A DNA stretch of 6,124 nt. Source: Chromatiaceae bacterium. GTDB taxonomy: Bacteria; Pseudomonadota; Gammaproteobacteria; Chromatiales; Chromatiaceae. This document shows positions 1 to 6,097 of the stretch, piece by piece (position 1 is the stretch's first letter; every line of letters starts with the position of its first letter). A program made the position numbers and the translations under genes. Where the stretch lies: NCBI GenBank assembly GCA_016880695.1, contig JAEHCY010000394.1:1-6124 (forward strand), read 5' to 3'. The notes beneath the pieces were generated by a model. The model saw nothing but the letters and a program-made list of their open reading frames with translations. It was not told the DNA's origin and made no database searches.

Positions 1-195
1 ATGATTCCGTTGTCTTGTTTCCGAGCCTTGGACTCGCACAAGAAGATGCCTTTCGAGCTGTCCCTGAGCGCGCTGCGCGCTCTTGCGGAGGGCAATGACC
101 AGGGGCTAGACGTTATCTGTAATGGCATTCTGCGCGGGGCTCCGTTCATTTACCCCTACGAAAAAGGGGATCAAGAAGAATGGCTTCGTGACTAA
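1..195 (+). CDS. C-terminal part of an unrecognised protein (probably cut by the window edge)
   Basis: The frame is open from the first base to a TAA at 193-195 and gives 64 residues. An ATG happens to sit at base 1, but no upstream sequence is available to show a ribosome binding site. The frame may therefore continue leftwards, and I read this as a gene tail. A second in-frame ATG lies at 46. The peptide is soluble-looking, with a helix-like stretch (LSLSALRALAEG) followed by an aromatic segment (APFIYPYEKGDQEEW). I recognise no family. It runs towards the minus-strand glycosyltransferase, with 72 bases between the two stop codons, so it belongs to a different transcription unit from its neighbour. 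It could be a chance frame, but the acidic, non-repetitive composition makes a real C-terminus somewhat more likely. Confidence 0.4.
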   Translation: MIPLSCFRALDSHKKMPFELSLSALRALAEGNDQGLDVICNGILRGAPFIYPYEKGDQEEWLRD

Positions 196-267
196 ACAGC
201 TGCCCGTTGGCCAGCGGTGCGCCCCGCCAAATCTACACCAGTGAGTAGGTCGCCAGATCATCCCTGA

Positions 268-1161
268 TCATGTGCGCAACCGTCTTCTTCGCATTTCATA
301 AAAGCCCTCGAAGACGAGACCGATCTCCCGCAGGGTCCCAAAGCGCTGGCCGAATGTCGCAAAGTCTCGGGCAGCGATGCCTAGGTGTCGTTTGCGCAAT
401 AGGCGCGAAAAATGCCTCGCTAGATCTCGTGCGAGGCCACGACGGTACGCTGGTGCTCGAAGGTACTCGTCGTGCCGACTTGCCACGTCAATGAGTGACG
501 TCATGAATGTGTCGACTGGCCAGGACAAGGAGTGTTCTAACGCGTGCTTGCGCCATAGGATACTAGATCTGCTTACACAATTGGCGACGTGTGTTAGCCT
601 AATGAGGAACTCCATGTCTTCGCGGCGCCGCATGCCCTCATCGAAGAGTCCTGCCGCTGCCAGAGTTTTTCGCCTAACGGTAAGTGCCGGCGTGGCCTTG
701 AAAATGTCTCTGCAATAGACTGCCTGCCTAACGGATTCGGAGTCATTTAGGTTTGGATTCACTCGCCTCTTAGCTGGCTTCCCGCTCGACTCAGGAAAGT
801 GGATCTCAAAGCTATCGATAAGGACATCGATGCTCGGGTGCTCAGTGAAGAAGCTGTATACGATGGAAAGCTTGTTGGGTAGATACTCATCGTCACTATC
901 GAGAAAGCAGAGGATGTCCGCCTGGGCTGCAGCGATACCTCGGTTCCGTGCTGCGCTGACACCCCTGTTCTGAGGCTGAACGAGCACTGACACCCGCGGG
1001 TCCGTTATACGAGACAGTCTAGCCACTGTTCCGTCGGTGGACTGGTCGTCGACCACGATGAGCTCAAAGTCCGAGAGAGTTTGGTTCAGGACACTGACCA
1101 CGCAGCGATCGATCGTGCGCTCACTGTTGTATGTCGGGACGATAACTGATATGACTGGCAC
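268..1161 (-). CDS. Glycosyltransferase family 2 (GT-A fold)
   Basis: This enzyme should transfer a sugar from a nucleotide-sugar donor to a growing surface glycan on the cytoplasmic side of the membrane. The 297-residue protein opens with the GT2 N-terminal strand and turn (VISVIVPTYNSE, residues 3-14). Then come the donor-binding VVDDQSTDGT (36-45), NRGVSAARNRGI (65-76), the DXD-type metal site LDSDDE (87-92) and a downstream ED pair (181-182) at the usual place of the catalytic base. The C-terminus is basic (MRRRRLRT) and has no membrane segment. Length is normal for a small single-domain GT2. The start is GTG at 1161-1159, preceded by AAAGG at 1175-1171 with 9 bases between. It lies 64 bases after the TylF-like gene on the same strand and probably shares its transcript. 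Donor and acceptor cannot be told from sequence. Codon use is less GC3-biased than in the plus-strand genes. Confidence 0.95.
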   Translation of the reverse strand: MPVISVIVPTYNSERTIDRCVVSVLNQTLSDFELIVVDDQSTDGTVARLSRITDPRVSVLVQPQNRGVSAARNRGIAAAQADILCFLDSDDEYLPNKLSIVYSFFTEHPSIDVLIDSFEIHFPESSGKPAKRRVNPNLNDSESVRQAVYCRDIFKATPALTVRRKTLAAAGLFDEGMRRREDMEFLIRLTHVANCVSRSSILWRKHALEHSLSWPVDTFMTSLIDVASRHDEYLRAPAYRRGLARDLARHFSRLLRKRHLGIAARDFATFGQRFGTLREIGLVFEGFYEMRRRRLRT

Positions 1162-1225
1162 TCGGTGTCACCTTTCGTCGCGTCGCAAGAGCAAGGTCGC
1201 TCGAGAGCTTGTCCCTGCTAAGGCG

Positions 1226-2014
1226 TTAGCGGATTCTAACCAGGATACACTGGCCGGTGAGTTGATGTAGAACGAAATAGTCTGTGGTGCTGGCGACGAA
1301 CTCATCGACCGCCTGTTTCAGGCCCGGGCACGTGTCAAAACCATAATCGTCTACTACGAGGGCACCACCGATCACCAGGCGTTTACTTAGAAACCTGAGG
1401 GCGAAGATCGTGGGTTCATAGATATCGACGTCGAGATGGGCAAGGACCACTTGCACATCGTCAAGAACGGTGCAGCGATCTTGAAAACGACCTTTGTAGA
1501 CCGTTAAGAAAGGGTACTTTGAGAGGTATGCCTGTACGCTGGCGAAGCTGGTGTCCTTGAATAGGGTCGTGCTGGTTGCGTGCCCAGCGTCAAGGCCGGG
1601 GCGCGTGTCTTCGTGTGGGTGGCCCTCGAATGTGTCGAAGGAGTGCAGTATCCCGTTGATGTCCACCGCGTTCATCACAGAGGCGAGGAAGGCGCTGCCG
1701 CCACCCCTGTATACGCCCATCTCAACCACGTGGGGCGCGCTCGTGAGTCTTAGTCGCTTGGCGTTAAGTAGGGCCTGATAGAGCGTGTAAAGCCTATCGT
1801 AATAGAGCATAGTGCGTCCGCCGTTCAGCGCGTCCCGGGCGAGCGGGCCGAAGATTGGTAGCTGACGAATGTCGAGGTGTTTCTCCGCAGAGGCTCCGTA
1901 GAATCGAGGTACGTAGTGATAGTCGGGCCTGCGCTTAAAGACTGCGAGATTGAGCGCGCGCAGTAGGCCTTGGCGGAGATTAGAGGTGAAGCGCCTGATG
2001 CAAGAGTGTTTCAT
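1226..2014 (-). CDS. TylF/MycF (macrocin O-methyltransferase)-type SAM-dependent methyltransferase
   Basis: The protein (262 residues) is a class I methyltransferase that would move a methyl group from S-adenosylmethionine to a hydroxyl, most plausibly of a sugar. The glycine-rich SAM loop is VVEMGVYRGGGSAF (96-109). It is followed by DTFEG (127-131), HLDVDIYEPT (193-202, the acidic metal/substrate site typical of TylF relatives), VVDDYG (220-225) and PGLKQAVDEF (230-239). These match the TylF/MycF order, in which two of the aspartates bind Mg2+. The N-terminal segment up to about residue 85 (RPDYHYVPRFYG, YYDRLYTLYQ) looks like the cap region of such enzymes in O-antigen loci. The ATG at 2014 is the only plausible start: the frame is open back to a stop at 2183-2185 but has no ATG, GTG or TTG there. 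No clear Shine-Dalgarno precedes it. The same-strand GT2 gene follows after 64 bases. The specific substrate is unknown. Confidence 0.9.
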   Translation of the reverse strand: MKHSCIRRFTSNLRQGLLRALNLAVFKRRPDYHYVPRFYGASAEKHLDIRQLPIFGPLARDALNGGRTMLYYDRLYTLYQALLNAKRLRLTSAPHVVEMGVYRGGGSAFLASVMNAVDINGILHSFDTFEGHPHEDTRPGLDAGHATSTTLFKDTSFASVQAYLSKYPFLTVYKGRFQDRCTVLDDVQVVLAHLDVDIYEPTIFALRFLSKRLVIGGALVVDDYGFDTCPGLKQAVDEFVASTTDYFVLHQLTGQCILVRIR

Positions 2015-2371
2015 GGGCGAGCAGGTGTTGGTGTTGGGGAAGGTGTAGCCTGTTCCGGGGGACTGGGCGCTCTCCGGGGGCAGGGGCTTCGGAAGGAAAT
2101 GGAGGGCGGCGAAGCGGGACTCTGGCTGAATCGCTGGGATCCGCGCCAGCGTCTCAGGATGGTAGAGGCGGGGAAACGACCCTTACCCGCCACCCGCCGG
2201 CATCGATTCTGTTTCTCGCAGGTCACCGACACCTTAGTGCCCGCCACCACCTCGGCGAGCGTCTCCTTCGCTCTTGCCCAAGCTTCGGCCAATCAATGGC
2301 TGAAGCGCAATCGCTCTTTGCGGTTCCCCGCAACGAGGAGCACGAGCGTATTGGCATCCGTAGCCGCCCGC
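2015..2371. other. Intergenic spacer between FkbM and TylF-type genes
   Basis: If the FkbM gene really ended at 2372 (see that entry), about 357 bases here carry no convincing gene. The spacer holds a hairpin with arms GGCGGG (2167-2172) and CCCGCC (2186-2191) around a 13-base loop. It also holds two copies of TCCGGGGG (2054-2061 and 2073-2080), 19 bases apart. Open frames exist on both strands but are proline/serine/arginine-rich and resemble no family. There is no T-run after the hairpin on either strand, so an intrinsic terminator is not supported. The length suggests that the TylF-GT2 pair could have its own promoter, but I cannot point to a convincing one. Confidence 0.4.
2167..2191. repeat. 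Short inverted repeat (hairpin) in the spacer
   Basis: Six-base arms, GGCGGG and CCCGCC, enclose 13 bases, with a possible further AA/TT pairing inside. There is no adjacent poly-T, so it is not a standard terminator. In GC-rich DNA such stems can occur by chance, and its function is unknown. Confidence 0.3.
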
Positions 2372-3180
2372 CTATCGGTCGAACACGCAGAATGAGACGG
2401 GCTGCGTGGCTTTCCTTTTTCTCTCGGAACTGAGTCGTAGCCCGGCCAGCTCAAGCCGGCGGATGACCTCGCGGCGTCTTCGCTGAGCTCTATCAGGACC
2501 GAGCGAAGCCCTGGATTCTCAAGTGCCTTGGCCGCCCCTTGCACGATCTCGAGCTCGGTTCCATCGACGTCGAGCTTGATCAGGTTGGGGCAGGGTATGC
2601 CGAAGTCCTCGCACAGGGCGTCGAGGCTGTAGGTCAAAACGGGTTGGCGGTAGACAGTCGCCCCGACCGTCGATGCCGTATGGTCGCCCAGGGTGTGGAG
2701 GGCGGAACCGGCGGCAAGGCTGCTGTAGTGAAACATGGTGAGCCCTTTGCCCGAATGAAGCCCGATCTGCAGGGGTACTACGACATCCTGGCAGCCGTTG
2801 TAGGAAATGTTCCAGCACAGAGAGGCGAAAGTGGGAAAACCAGGCTCGAAGGCGAACACCTTCCCCTGTCCCCCGATGAACTTCGCGGCGATAAGGGAGT
2901 AGGCACCCACATTGGCACCGATGTCGAACAGCACGTCGCCGGGGCGCAGGTGGTTTTCGATCCACTCGACGGTCCAGGGCTCCTTGTGGACCGCATCCGC
3001 CCGCCCGATCTCCCGGGGAGTCGTCAGCCGAATGTAGACGGGGTGTCGGGGATAGTCGACTCGCTTGACCGCGTAGCTTAGGTCATGGAGCTTCAGCAAT
3101 GCCCGATAGGGGGCGCGGCGGATTGTCTGCAGGAGCTTGCGCGCCGCTCTTGGAAGCTTCTTGGAAAGGGGGCCGGTCAC
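2293..3180 (-). CDS. FkbM-family SAM-dependent methyltransferase, C-terminus frameshifted
   Basis: FkbM-family enzymes methylate sugar or polyketide hydroxyls and are frequent in O-antigen and exopolysaccharide loci. From the GTG at 3180, the SAM-binding motif is VLFDIGANVGAYS (83-95). It is followed by VFAFEPG (108-114), LIKLDVDGTE (200-209) and LRSVLIELSED (225-235), in family order. After residue 235 the frame gives RSSAGLSWPG and then basic, atypical sequence to a TGA at 2293-2295. In the frame offset by one base, the DNA from 2473 down reads REVIRRLELAG and ends QPVSFCVFDR before TAG at 2374-2372, which is what an FkbM C-terminus normally looks like. Restoring one base near 2471-2475 (GCCGC to GCCCGC) would give a 269-residue protein. 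The given sequence encodes 295 residues with a scrambled tail. The catalytic core is complete, so activity might survive. The start has only a weak AGG-like site upstream; residues from about 40 on are family-like. It is divergent from the surface-carbohydrate gene. Confidence 0.88.
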   Translation of the reverse strand: MTGPLSKKLPRAARKLLQTIRRAPYRALLKLHDLSYAVKRVDYPRHPVYIRLTTPREIGRADAVHKEPWTVEWIENHLRPGDVLFDIGANVGAYSLIAAKFIGGQGKVFAFEPGFPTFASLCWNISYNGCQDVVVPLQIGLHSGKGLTMFHYSSLAAGSALHTLGDHTASTVGATVYRQPVLTYSLDALCEDFGIPCPNLIKLDVDGTELEIVQGAAKALENPGLRSVLIELSEDAARSSAGLSWPGYDSVPREKGKPRSPSHSACSTDRRAATDANTLVLLVAGNRKERLRFSH

Positions 3181-3251
3181 AGTTGTTCTTACCTACGATG
3201 TCTTCGTGCGGGGCTGTTGTTCGGCGGGGTCCGGGTCACTTGCCCCGATCT

Positions 3252-3301
3252 GGGTCCGGTTCCCGCCGGCAACTCAGAGAAGAGGCGGGCAACCGGTACC
3301 C
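3252..3301. repeat. Long imperfect inverted repeat in the divergent spacer
   Basis: The left arm GGG-t-CCGGTT-CCCGCC (3252-3267) pairs with the right arm GGCGGG-c-AACCGG-ta-CCC (3284-3301). This makes about 15 base pairs, interrupted by a one-base bulge and a small internal loop, around a 16-base loop. No T-run follows on either strand, so it is not a canonical terminator. Its place between divergent genes would suit a regulator-binding or transcript-structure element, or a dispersed palindromic repeat. The choice among these is open. Confidence 0.6.
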
Positions 3302-3555
3302 CATTTGTCGTTCACCCTGGCCGGTCGCCCAGCCGTTGAGGACGAAAATGGCACCGAATTCGCTGTCGGTCCGCTATCACCATCGACGACGCAATGTCGT
3401 CTGGACAGGGGGGCTCTGCGCTCACTAGCATTAACAATCTATCCTACAGTCTCTCAAACTATCAAAGTCCCGCCGGCTTGGATCGGCCGGTAAATCCGGA
3501 CCCTTCGCCGGTACTAGTCCATACCCCGCGGTGGCCGTCGGTGCCATGGCGGATC

Positions 3556-3561
3556 GAGGAG
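3556..3561 (+). promoter_or_regulatory. Shine-Dalgarno site deciding the GTG start at 3571
   Basis: GAGGAG stands 9 bases before the GTG at 3571, and the family-conserved sequence begins right after that codon (YRPPLIIPVENQVRELD). The in-frame ATG at 3394 would add 59 residues that look unlike the family, so this site is the main reason for choosing the shorter start. Confidence 0.7.
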
Positions 3562-3570
3562 TCGTCTAGG

Positions 3571-4971
3571 GTGTACAGACCGCCACTCATCATTCCCGTC
3601 GAGAACCAGGTCCGCGAGCTCGACCCCAAGCTGCTGCTGGCGGTGGTCGCGGCCCGGCGCGGGTTCACCTCCTACATCGGCTCGCACCGCGTAATCGACC
3701 TACGGATCGACGCCTTTCCCCGCGGGCTCTACCTGAACAAGAGCATGACCGCGCGCAACATCAAGATGTTCGAGATCATGCGGCGGCTCGGCCAGGTGGT
3801 GGTGAGCTGGGACGAGGAGGCGCTGGTGCACCTGCCCGCCGAGATCTACTACTCCCGGCGCCTGTCGCCGGTGGCCCTCGGCTACCTGTCGCACCTGTTT
3901 GCCTGGGGAGAGGACAACGCCGAGCTCTGGCGCGCCTACCCCGAGATGCCGAGCGGGCTGCCGATCCACGTCACCGGCAACCCCCGGAACGATCTGCTGC
4001 GGCCGCAGATGCGCGGGTTCTACCGGGAGGAGGCCCAAGCGATCCGGGAGCGCTACGGCGACTTTGTGCTGGTCAACACCAACTTCAACCACGTCAACGC
4101 CTTCTTTCCGGGCGGGGGGCTGTTCCGGCCGCCCGAGGCCCCCGACGTCCCGGCGGAACTCGGGCAGGGCGGTGTGGGCATGCCCCGGGAGTTCGCCGAG
4201 GGGCTGCGCGACCACAAGCAGGCGATCTTCGAGGCCTTCTTGGGGCTGGTTCCGCCGATCGCGCGGTCGTTTCCCGGGGTGTCCGTGGTGATCCGGCCAC
4301 ACCCGACCGAGAACCAGGAGGTCTACCGTCGCGTTGCCGCCGCACACGAGGGGGTACACGTCAGCAACGAGGGCAACGTCGTGCCCTGGCTGCTGGCGGC
4401 GCGGGCCCTGGTCCACAACGGCTGTACCACCGGCGTGGAGGCCTACGCCCTGGGGCTGCCGGGGCTCGCCTTCCGGCCGGTCGTCAACCCGGTCTACGAC
4501 GACACCTTCTACCGCCTGCCCAACGGGCTGAGCCACCAGTGCTTCTCGGAGTCCGAGGTGGAATCGACACTCCGGGAGGTCCTGGCGGGTCGGCTCGGAC
4601 CGCCGGCGGGTGAGGAGCGGCAGGCGCTCCTGTCCCGCTACCTGGCGGCGATGGACGGGCCGCTCGCCTGCGAGCGCATGGTCGAGGTCCTCGAAGGCGT
4701 CGCGGAGAGGTTCGACGACATCCCGAGGCCACCGCTCCTAGAGCGCTTGAGCGGCCGGGTGCGGGCGAAGCGGAGGCTCTGGTCTCGCAAGACCCGCGAG
4801 CACCGGCCGGGGCCGCACGCGCCGCCCGAATTCCACCGGCACCGCTACCCGGGGGTCACCCTCGACGAGCTGCGGGAGCGCATCGACCGCTTCCGGCCGC
4901 TGCTGGGCGATGCGCGGCCCATCCACGCCGAGCCTTTCGCCGACCACGTATTCCGCGTCCGCCCGGCCTGA
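3571..4971 (+). CDS. Surface carbohydrate biosynthesis protein (GT-B-like)
   Basis: The protein belongs to the family annotated as 'surface carbohydrate biosynthesis protein', found in capsule and O-antigen loci. The exact reaction is not established; the fold and motifs suggest a GT-B-type transferase. From the GTG at 3571 it has 466 residues. The N-terminal signature is PLIIPVENQVRELDPKLLLA (5-24), followed by FPRGLYLNKS (49-58), VVSWDEEALVH (77-87), LFAWGEDNAE (109-118), HVTGNPRNDLLRP (133-145) and GDFVLVNTNFNHVN (163-176). The C-terminal half has VVIRPHPTENQE (239-250) and VHNGCTTGVEAYALGLPGLAF (281-301). The latter is a glycine-rich nucleotide-binding region resembling those of CDP-glycerol glycerophosphotransferases and UDP-GlcNAc epimerase-like GT-B proteins. 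The tail from about 390 is basic, then alpha-helical. There is no signal peptide or membrane segment, so it is probably cytoplasmic. The sulfotransferase gene follows after 16 bases, which argues for one operon. Third positions are very GC-rich. The frame is intact. Confidence 0.9.
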   Translation: MYRPPLIIPVENQVRELDPKLLLAVVAARRGFTSYIGSHRVIDLRIDAFPRGLYLNKSMTARNIKMFEIMRRLGQVVVSWDEEALVHLPAEIYYSRRLSPVALGYLSHLFAWGEDNAELWRAYPEMPSGLPIHVTGNPRNDLLRPQMRGFYREEAQAIRERYGDFVLVNTNFNHVNAFFPGGGLFRPPEAPDVPAELGQGGVGMPREFAEGLRDHKQAIFEAFLGLVPPIARSFPGVSVVIRPHPTENQEVYRRVAAAHEGVHVSNEGNVVPWLLAARALVHNGCTTGVEAYALGLPGLAFRPVVNPVYDDTFYRLPNGLSHQCFSESEVESTLREVLAGRLGPPAGEERQALLSRYLAAMDGPLACERMVEVLEGVAERFDDIPRPPLLERLSGRVRAKRRLWSRKTREHRPGPHAPPEFHRHRYPGVTLDELRERIDRFRPLLGDARPIHAEPFADHVFRVRPA

Positions 4972-4987
4972 CAGGGGCCACATCAGA

Positions 4988-5887
4988 ATGGAAATCTGCA
5001 TCCTCGGCCTGGGAAACACCGGCACCACCGCCCTCCTGTTCAAGGTGGCGGGGGGGCTGCCCCACTGCGCGGCCTTCTCCGGCGGCAAGCCGGGGCGTGA
5101 CGTGGGCAATTACCAGAACGCCGTCTACAAGCACACCTATAACGAGCGCAAGGGCAAGACCTTCGACCTCTTCCGCGACCACTTCGCCCGAGAGCCCTAC
5201 GACCCGCTACATCTGGACCGCCCGGGACCCACGCGACGCGGCCATCAGCCGCATGCTCTACCGCTGGCACCTGGGTTACCGGGGCAGCGAAGCCCAGTAC
5301 CGGGCCCATGTGGATCTCGTGCTGAGGAAGGAGAAGGACCCGCGCTCGGTCTCCTTCGCGGAGAGTTGCCGCTACTCCGGCCACGGCCTGTGGCCGCGCA
5401 GCAACGGGGAGGTCATCGAGCTGGAGCGCGCCCGCTACCAGCGGATGACCGACTTCGTGCGCGGGCTTGGGGACGAGTGGTTCCTGTTCAAGTACGAGGA
5501 CCTGGTCGAAGGCCGGTTCGAGGCCCTGGAACGCCACCTCGGCTTCGCCGTACAGCGCGACAAGGATGTCCCCGCCCCCTACCGCAAGGTCGTGCGCCGG
5601 AAGAAGTACGGCGACTGGCGCCACTGGTTCACGGAGGGGGATGTCCGCCTCTACCGGCCGGCCTACGGTCCCTACTGGAACTGCTGGGCTACGACGTCGA
5701 GGACTGGAGCCTCAGTCCCGACCCGGTGATCGACCCCCAGCACTCCTCAATGTATCTGCAGAGCCTGCCCGAGCGGGCGACCCGACCCACCTGGGTCCGG
5801 CGCGTCTACCGCTGGCTGCAGTCCCTGCTGAATCCGCGCTCCAGCGGTCCCACGACCGGGACCCTGCCACCGGGCACGAAGCCATAG
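4988..5887 (+). pseudogene. Sulfotransferase-like gene split by two compensating frameshifts
   Basis: Intact, this would be a 299-residue PAPS-dependent sulfotransferase adding sulfate to a carbohydrate hydroxyl. The ATG at 4988 has AGGGG at 4973-4977 (10-base spacing) and lies 16 bases after the previous stop. The N-terminal phosphosulfate loop is LGLGNTGTTALL (6-17); it has the GTT core but lacks the Arg of the usual PRSGTT. The frame then breaks. After EPYD (about residue 72) the sequence GACCCGCTAC has one C too many at 5203-5205. With it removed, the neighbouring frame gives RYIWTARDPRDAAISRML (73-90), the 3'-phosphate binding motif, and later FKYEDLVEGRFEALERHLGF (Y169 onward), the usual C-terminal sulfotransferase signature. 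At 5675/5676 one base is missing (TACTGG for TACCTGG), and the frame returns to the first one with LELLGYDVEDWS. It ends at TAG 5885-5887. As given, the first frame is open throughout but encodes Arg/Pro-rich nonsense between the breaks. This is either a sequencing error or a broken gene. Confidence 0.85.
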
Positions 5888-5930
5888 CAGCCGCCGGGTT
5901 CGGGGCGGTGACAGTGCCCGCCGCGCCTTC

Positions 5931-5970
5931 CTGCAGGAGCGGCCCCCGGTCCGCGATCACGGCGAAGCCG
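5931..5970. repeat. REP-like extragenic palindrome
   Basis: CTGCAGGAGCGGCC opens a segment whose hairpin, GCGGcCCccGGtCCGC (5939-5954), has a one-base mismatch and a two-base loop. It is followed by GATCACGGCGAAGCC. The head GxAGGAGCGG plus a GC-rich stem followed by CGCGATC resembles dispersed REP elements of gammaproteobacteria, which sit between genes and can act in transcript 3'-end stability. Only one copy is visible here, so repetition is inferred from resemblance. Confidence 0.5.
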
Positions 5971-6068
5971 CCCGCGCTGCGCCCCTGTTACTGGCCTAGC
6001 TGTGACGCGAAGCCGATGCCGTTGCTGTATTGACCGAGTTGGATATGCTTTGTCCGAACCTCCGGATC

Positions 6069-6097
6069 TTGTTTGCCATCGGCTTTTCGAATAGATA
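6069..6097 (+). promoter_or_regulatory. Weak sigma-70-like promoter candidate
   Basis: TTGTTT (6069-6074) and TAGATA (6092-6097) are 17 bases apart in an AT-rich patch of an otherwise GC-rich region. Each box matches its consensus at only 3 of 6 positions. A purine-rich AAAAGGACAGG follows, but no start codon lies inside the window. Confidence 0.2.

Larger units (their letters stand above)
3181..3570. other. Divergent intergenic region between minus-strand and plus-strand glycan genes
   Basis: This spacer of about 390 bases must hold the promoters for both transcription units, unless the plus-strand gene starts upstream of the GTG at 3571. It contains a strong imperfect palindrome (3252-3301) and a small hairpin, GACGAC-gcaat-GTCGTC (3385-3401). 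An AT-richer patch at about 3425-3468 contains TTAACA (3431-3436), the best place to look for a plus-strand promoter, but no -10 box stands at a proper distance. The plus frame stays open back to an ATG at 3394. The extra 59 residues are low in family character, so I leave that stretch non-coding. Confidence 0.45.

Noticed and set aside
256..269. GATCA-TCCC-TGATC hairpin as terminator between converging genes
   Set aside because: A five-base, AT-containing stem without a T-run overlapping the GT2 stop codon is too weak to call.
2011..2292. 93-codon minus-strand frame directly after the FkbM stop
   Set aside because: It only continues the frame after the TGA, starts at a TTG, and ends in Pro/Ser/Thr low complexity; it most likely reflects GC-rich non-coding DNA.
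1970..2395. 141-codon plus-strand open frame across the spacer
   Set aside because: It overlaps the ends of two convincing minus-strand genes, shows no family motif and has biased Gly/Ala/Arg composition.
2539..3081. 180-codon plus-strand frame
   Set aside because: It is antisense to the FkbM catalytic core, where the minus-strand motifs are unambiguous.
3394..3570. N-terminal extension of the surface-carbohydrate gene from the ATG at 3394
   Set aside because: Its 59 residues do not resemble the family, whereas the GTG at 3571 has a GAGGAG site 9 bases upstream and family sequence right after it.
3700..4536. 278-codon minus-strand open frame
   Set aside because: It lies antisense to the conserved surface-carbohydrate gene. 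Its product is Val/Gly/Gln/His-rich, as expected from the complement of a high-GC3 gene, and no family motif is seen.
6010..6085. Inverted pair AAGCCGATG / CATCGGCTT as a terminator or element end
   Set aside because: The 58-base loop and lack of a following T-run make a terminator unlikely, and there is no target duplication or transposase to support a mobile element.
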